Below are positions 5,496 to 5,771 of a stretch of 5,771 nucleotides of DNA, in pieces (the first letter of the stretch is position 1; the number at the start of each line of letters is the position of its first letter). A program made the translations under genes and the position numbers. Source of the DNA: an uncultured Ruminococcus sp. (GTDB lineage Bacteria > Bacillota > Clostridia > Oscillospirales > CAG-272); the NCBI GenBank assembly GCA_902797125.1, contig CADBRS010000223.1, positions 1 to 5,771 of the forward strand, given 5' to 3'. Below the pieces are notes generated by a model, which did no database searches, was not told where the DNA came from, and was given only the letters and a program-made list of their open reading frames with translations.

Positions 5496-5771
5496 TCAAT
5501 CAGCAAGCGTGCCCATCGGATCCCACAGCGGAAGATGGATCGGCTCCTGATCCAGATCTTTCTGAGACTTCTTCGTCAGGAACGAACGGCGCACCACGGC
5601 CTGGTAAACGTACAGATCGAACCACTCGTCTGTCGCGACATAGTAACCCTTCTCGGCCACGTCCGTGCCCCAGGAGTTCTCGATCTTCCAACGGTTGGGT
5701 TTGTCCCCGTCGGTCAGATTGACGCCCGTGATGAGCATGGCGTGGTTCATAGCGGATCCGCCCGTGTTCAA
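5496..5771 (-). CDS. pepC: C1 family aminopeptidase C / bleomycin hydrolase, C-terminal part (5' end outside window)
   Basis: The last 91 residues of a papain-fold cytosolic cysteine aminopeptidase that removes N-terminal residues from peptides. Family members are about 440-450 residues and form hexameric barrels; roughly 80 percent lies beyond the right edge. GSAMNHAMLITGV (window residues 5-17) carries the catalytic His10, and RWKIENSWG (27-35) the catalytic Asn32. GYYVATDEWFDLYVYQAVV follows as in PepC, and the chain ends EPIHLPLWDPMGTLAD, the family's characteristic C-terminal arm that reaches into the active site and sets aminopeptidase specificity. The nucleophile Cys is in the unseen part. 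The first in-window codon is TTG, read as an internal Leu and not a start. It is the first visible gene of the minus-strand operon, so the promoter is at or beyond the right edge. Confidence 0.95.
   Translation of the reverse strand: MNTGGSAMNHAMLITGVNLTDGDKPNRWKIENSWGTDVAEKGYYVATDEWFDLYVYQAVVRRSFLTKKSQKDLDQEPIHLPLWDPMGTLAD

Noticed and set aside
1..5771. CRISPR array, tRNA, rRNA, prophage or defence genes
   Set aside because: I saw no spaced direct repeats, tRNA cloverleaf or rRNA-like sequence. All long genes fall into housekeeping or metabolic families.

Overview
This 5.8 kb window looks like ordinary chromosomal DNA of an anaerobic Firmicutes-type bacterium. The lineage is inferred: the sugar isomerase, the Cys-rich N-terminus of the Mrp protein, the class II aldolase and the PepC/bleomycin-hydrolase-type peptidase all read like Clostridia-type or related low-oxygen Gram-positive versions. 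The DNA is moderately GC-rich for that group, so no genus is proposed.

Layout. Bases 1-97 hold no complete gene but are strongly structured. A hairpin with an internal loop (38-87) resembles the right end of an IS200/IS605-type element (tnpB/omega-RNA family). It stops just before the start codon of a plus-strand sugar phosphate isomerase/epimerase (98-835), which has no visible ribosome binding site of its own. A 74-base gap follows. It carries a hairpin and a possible 15-codon leader ORF whose stop overlaps the start of a 657-residue ABC-F ATPase (910-2883). A 12-bp perfect hairpin (2901-2928) then separates two convergent transcription units.

The rest is a tight minus-strand cluster, transcribed from the right edge leftward: the end of a C1 aminopeptidase (pepC-like, 5496-5771, cut by the window), an Mrp/NBP35 Fe-S carrier ATPase (4655-5485), a class II fructose-bisphosphate aldolase (3699-4634) and an acyl-ACP thioesterase (2953-3702). 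Gaps are 10 and 20 bases, and the last pair overlaps by an ATGA. This is almost certainly one operon with its promoter outside the window. It joins peptide breakdown, Fe-S cluster delivery, glycolysis and fatty-acid release, with no single obvious pathway.

No clear novel defence or mobile system is present. The points most worth a second look are the mobile-element end abutting the isomerase, the possible leader peptide and hairpin before the ABC-F gene, and an apparent active-site substitution in the thioesterase.
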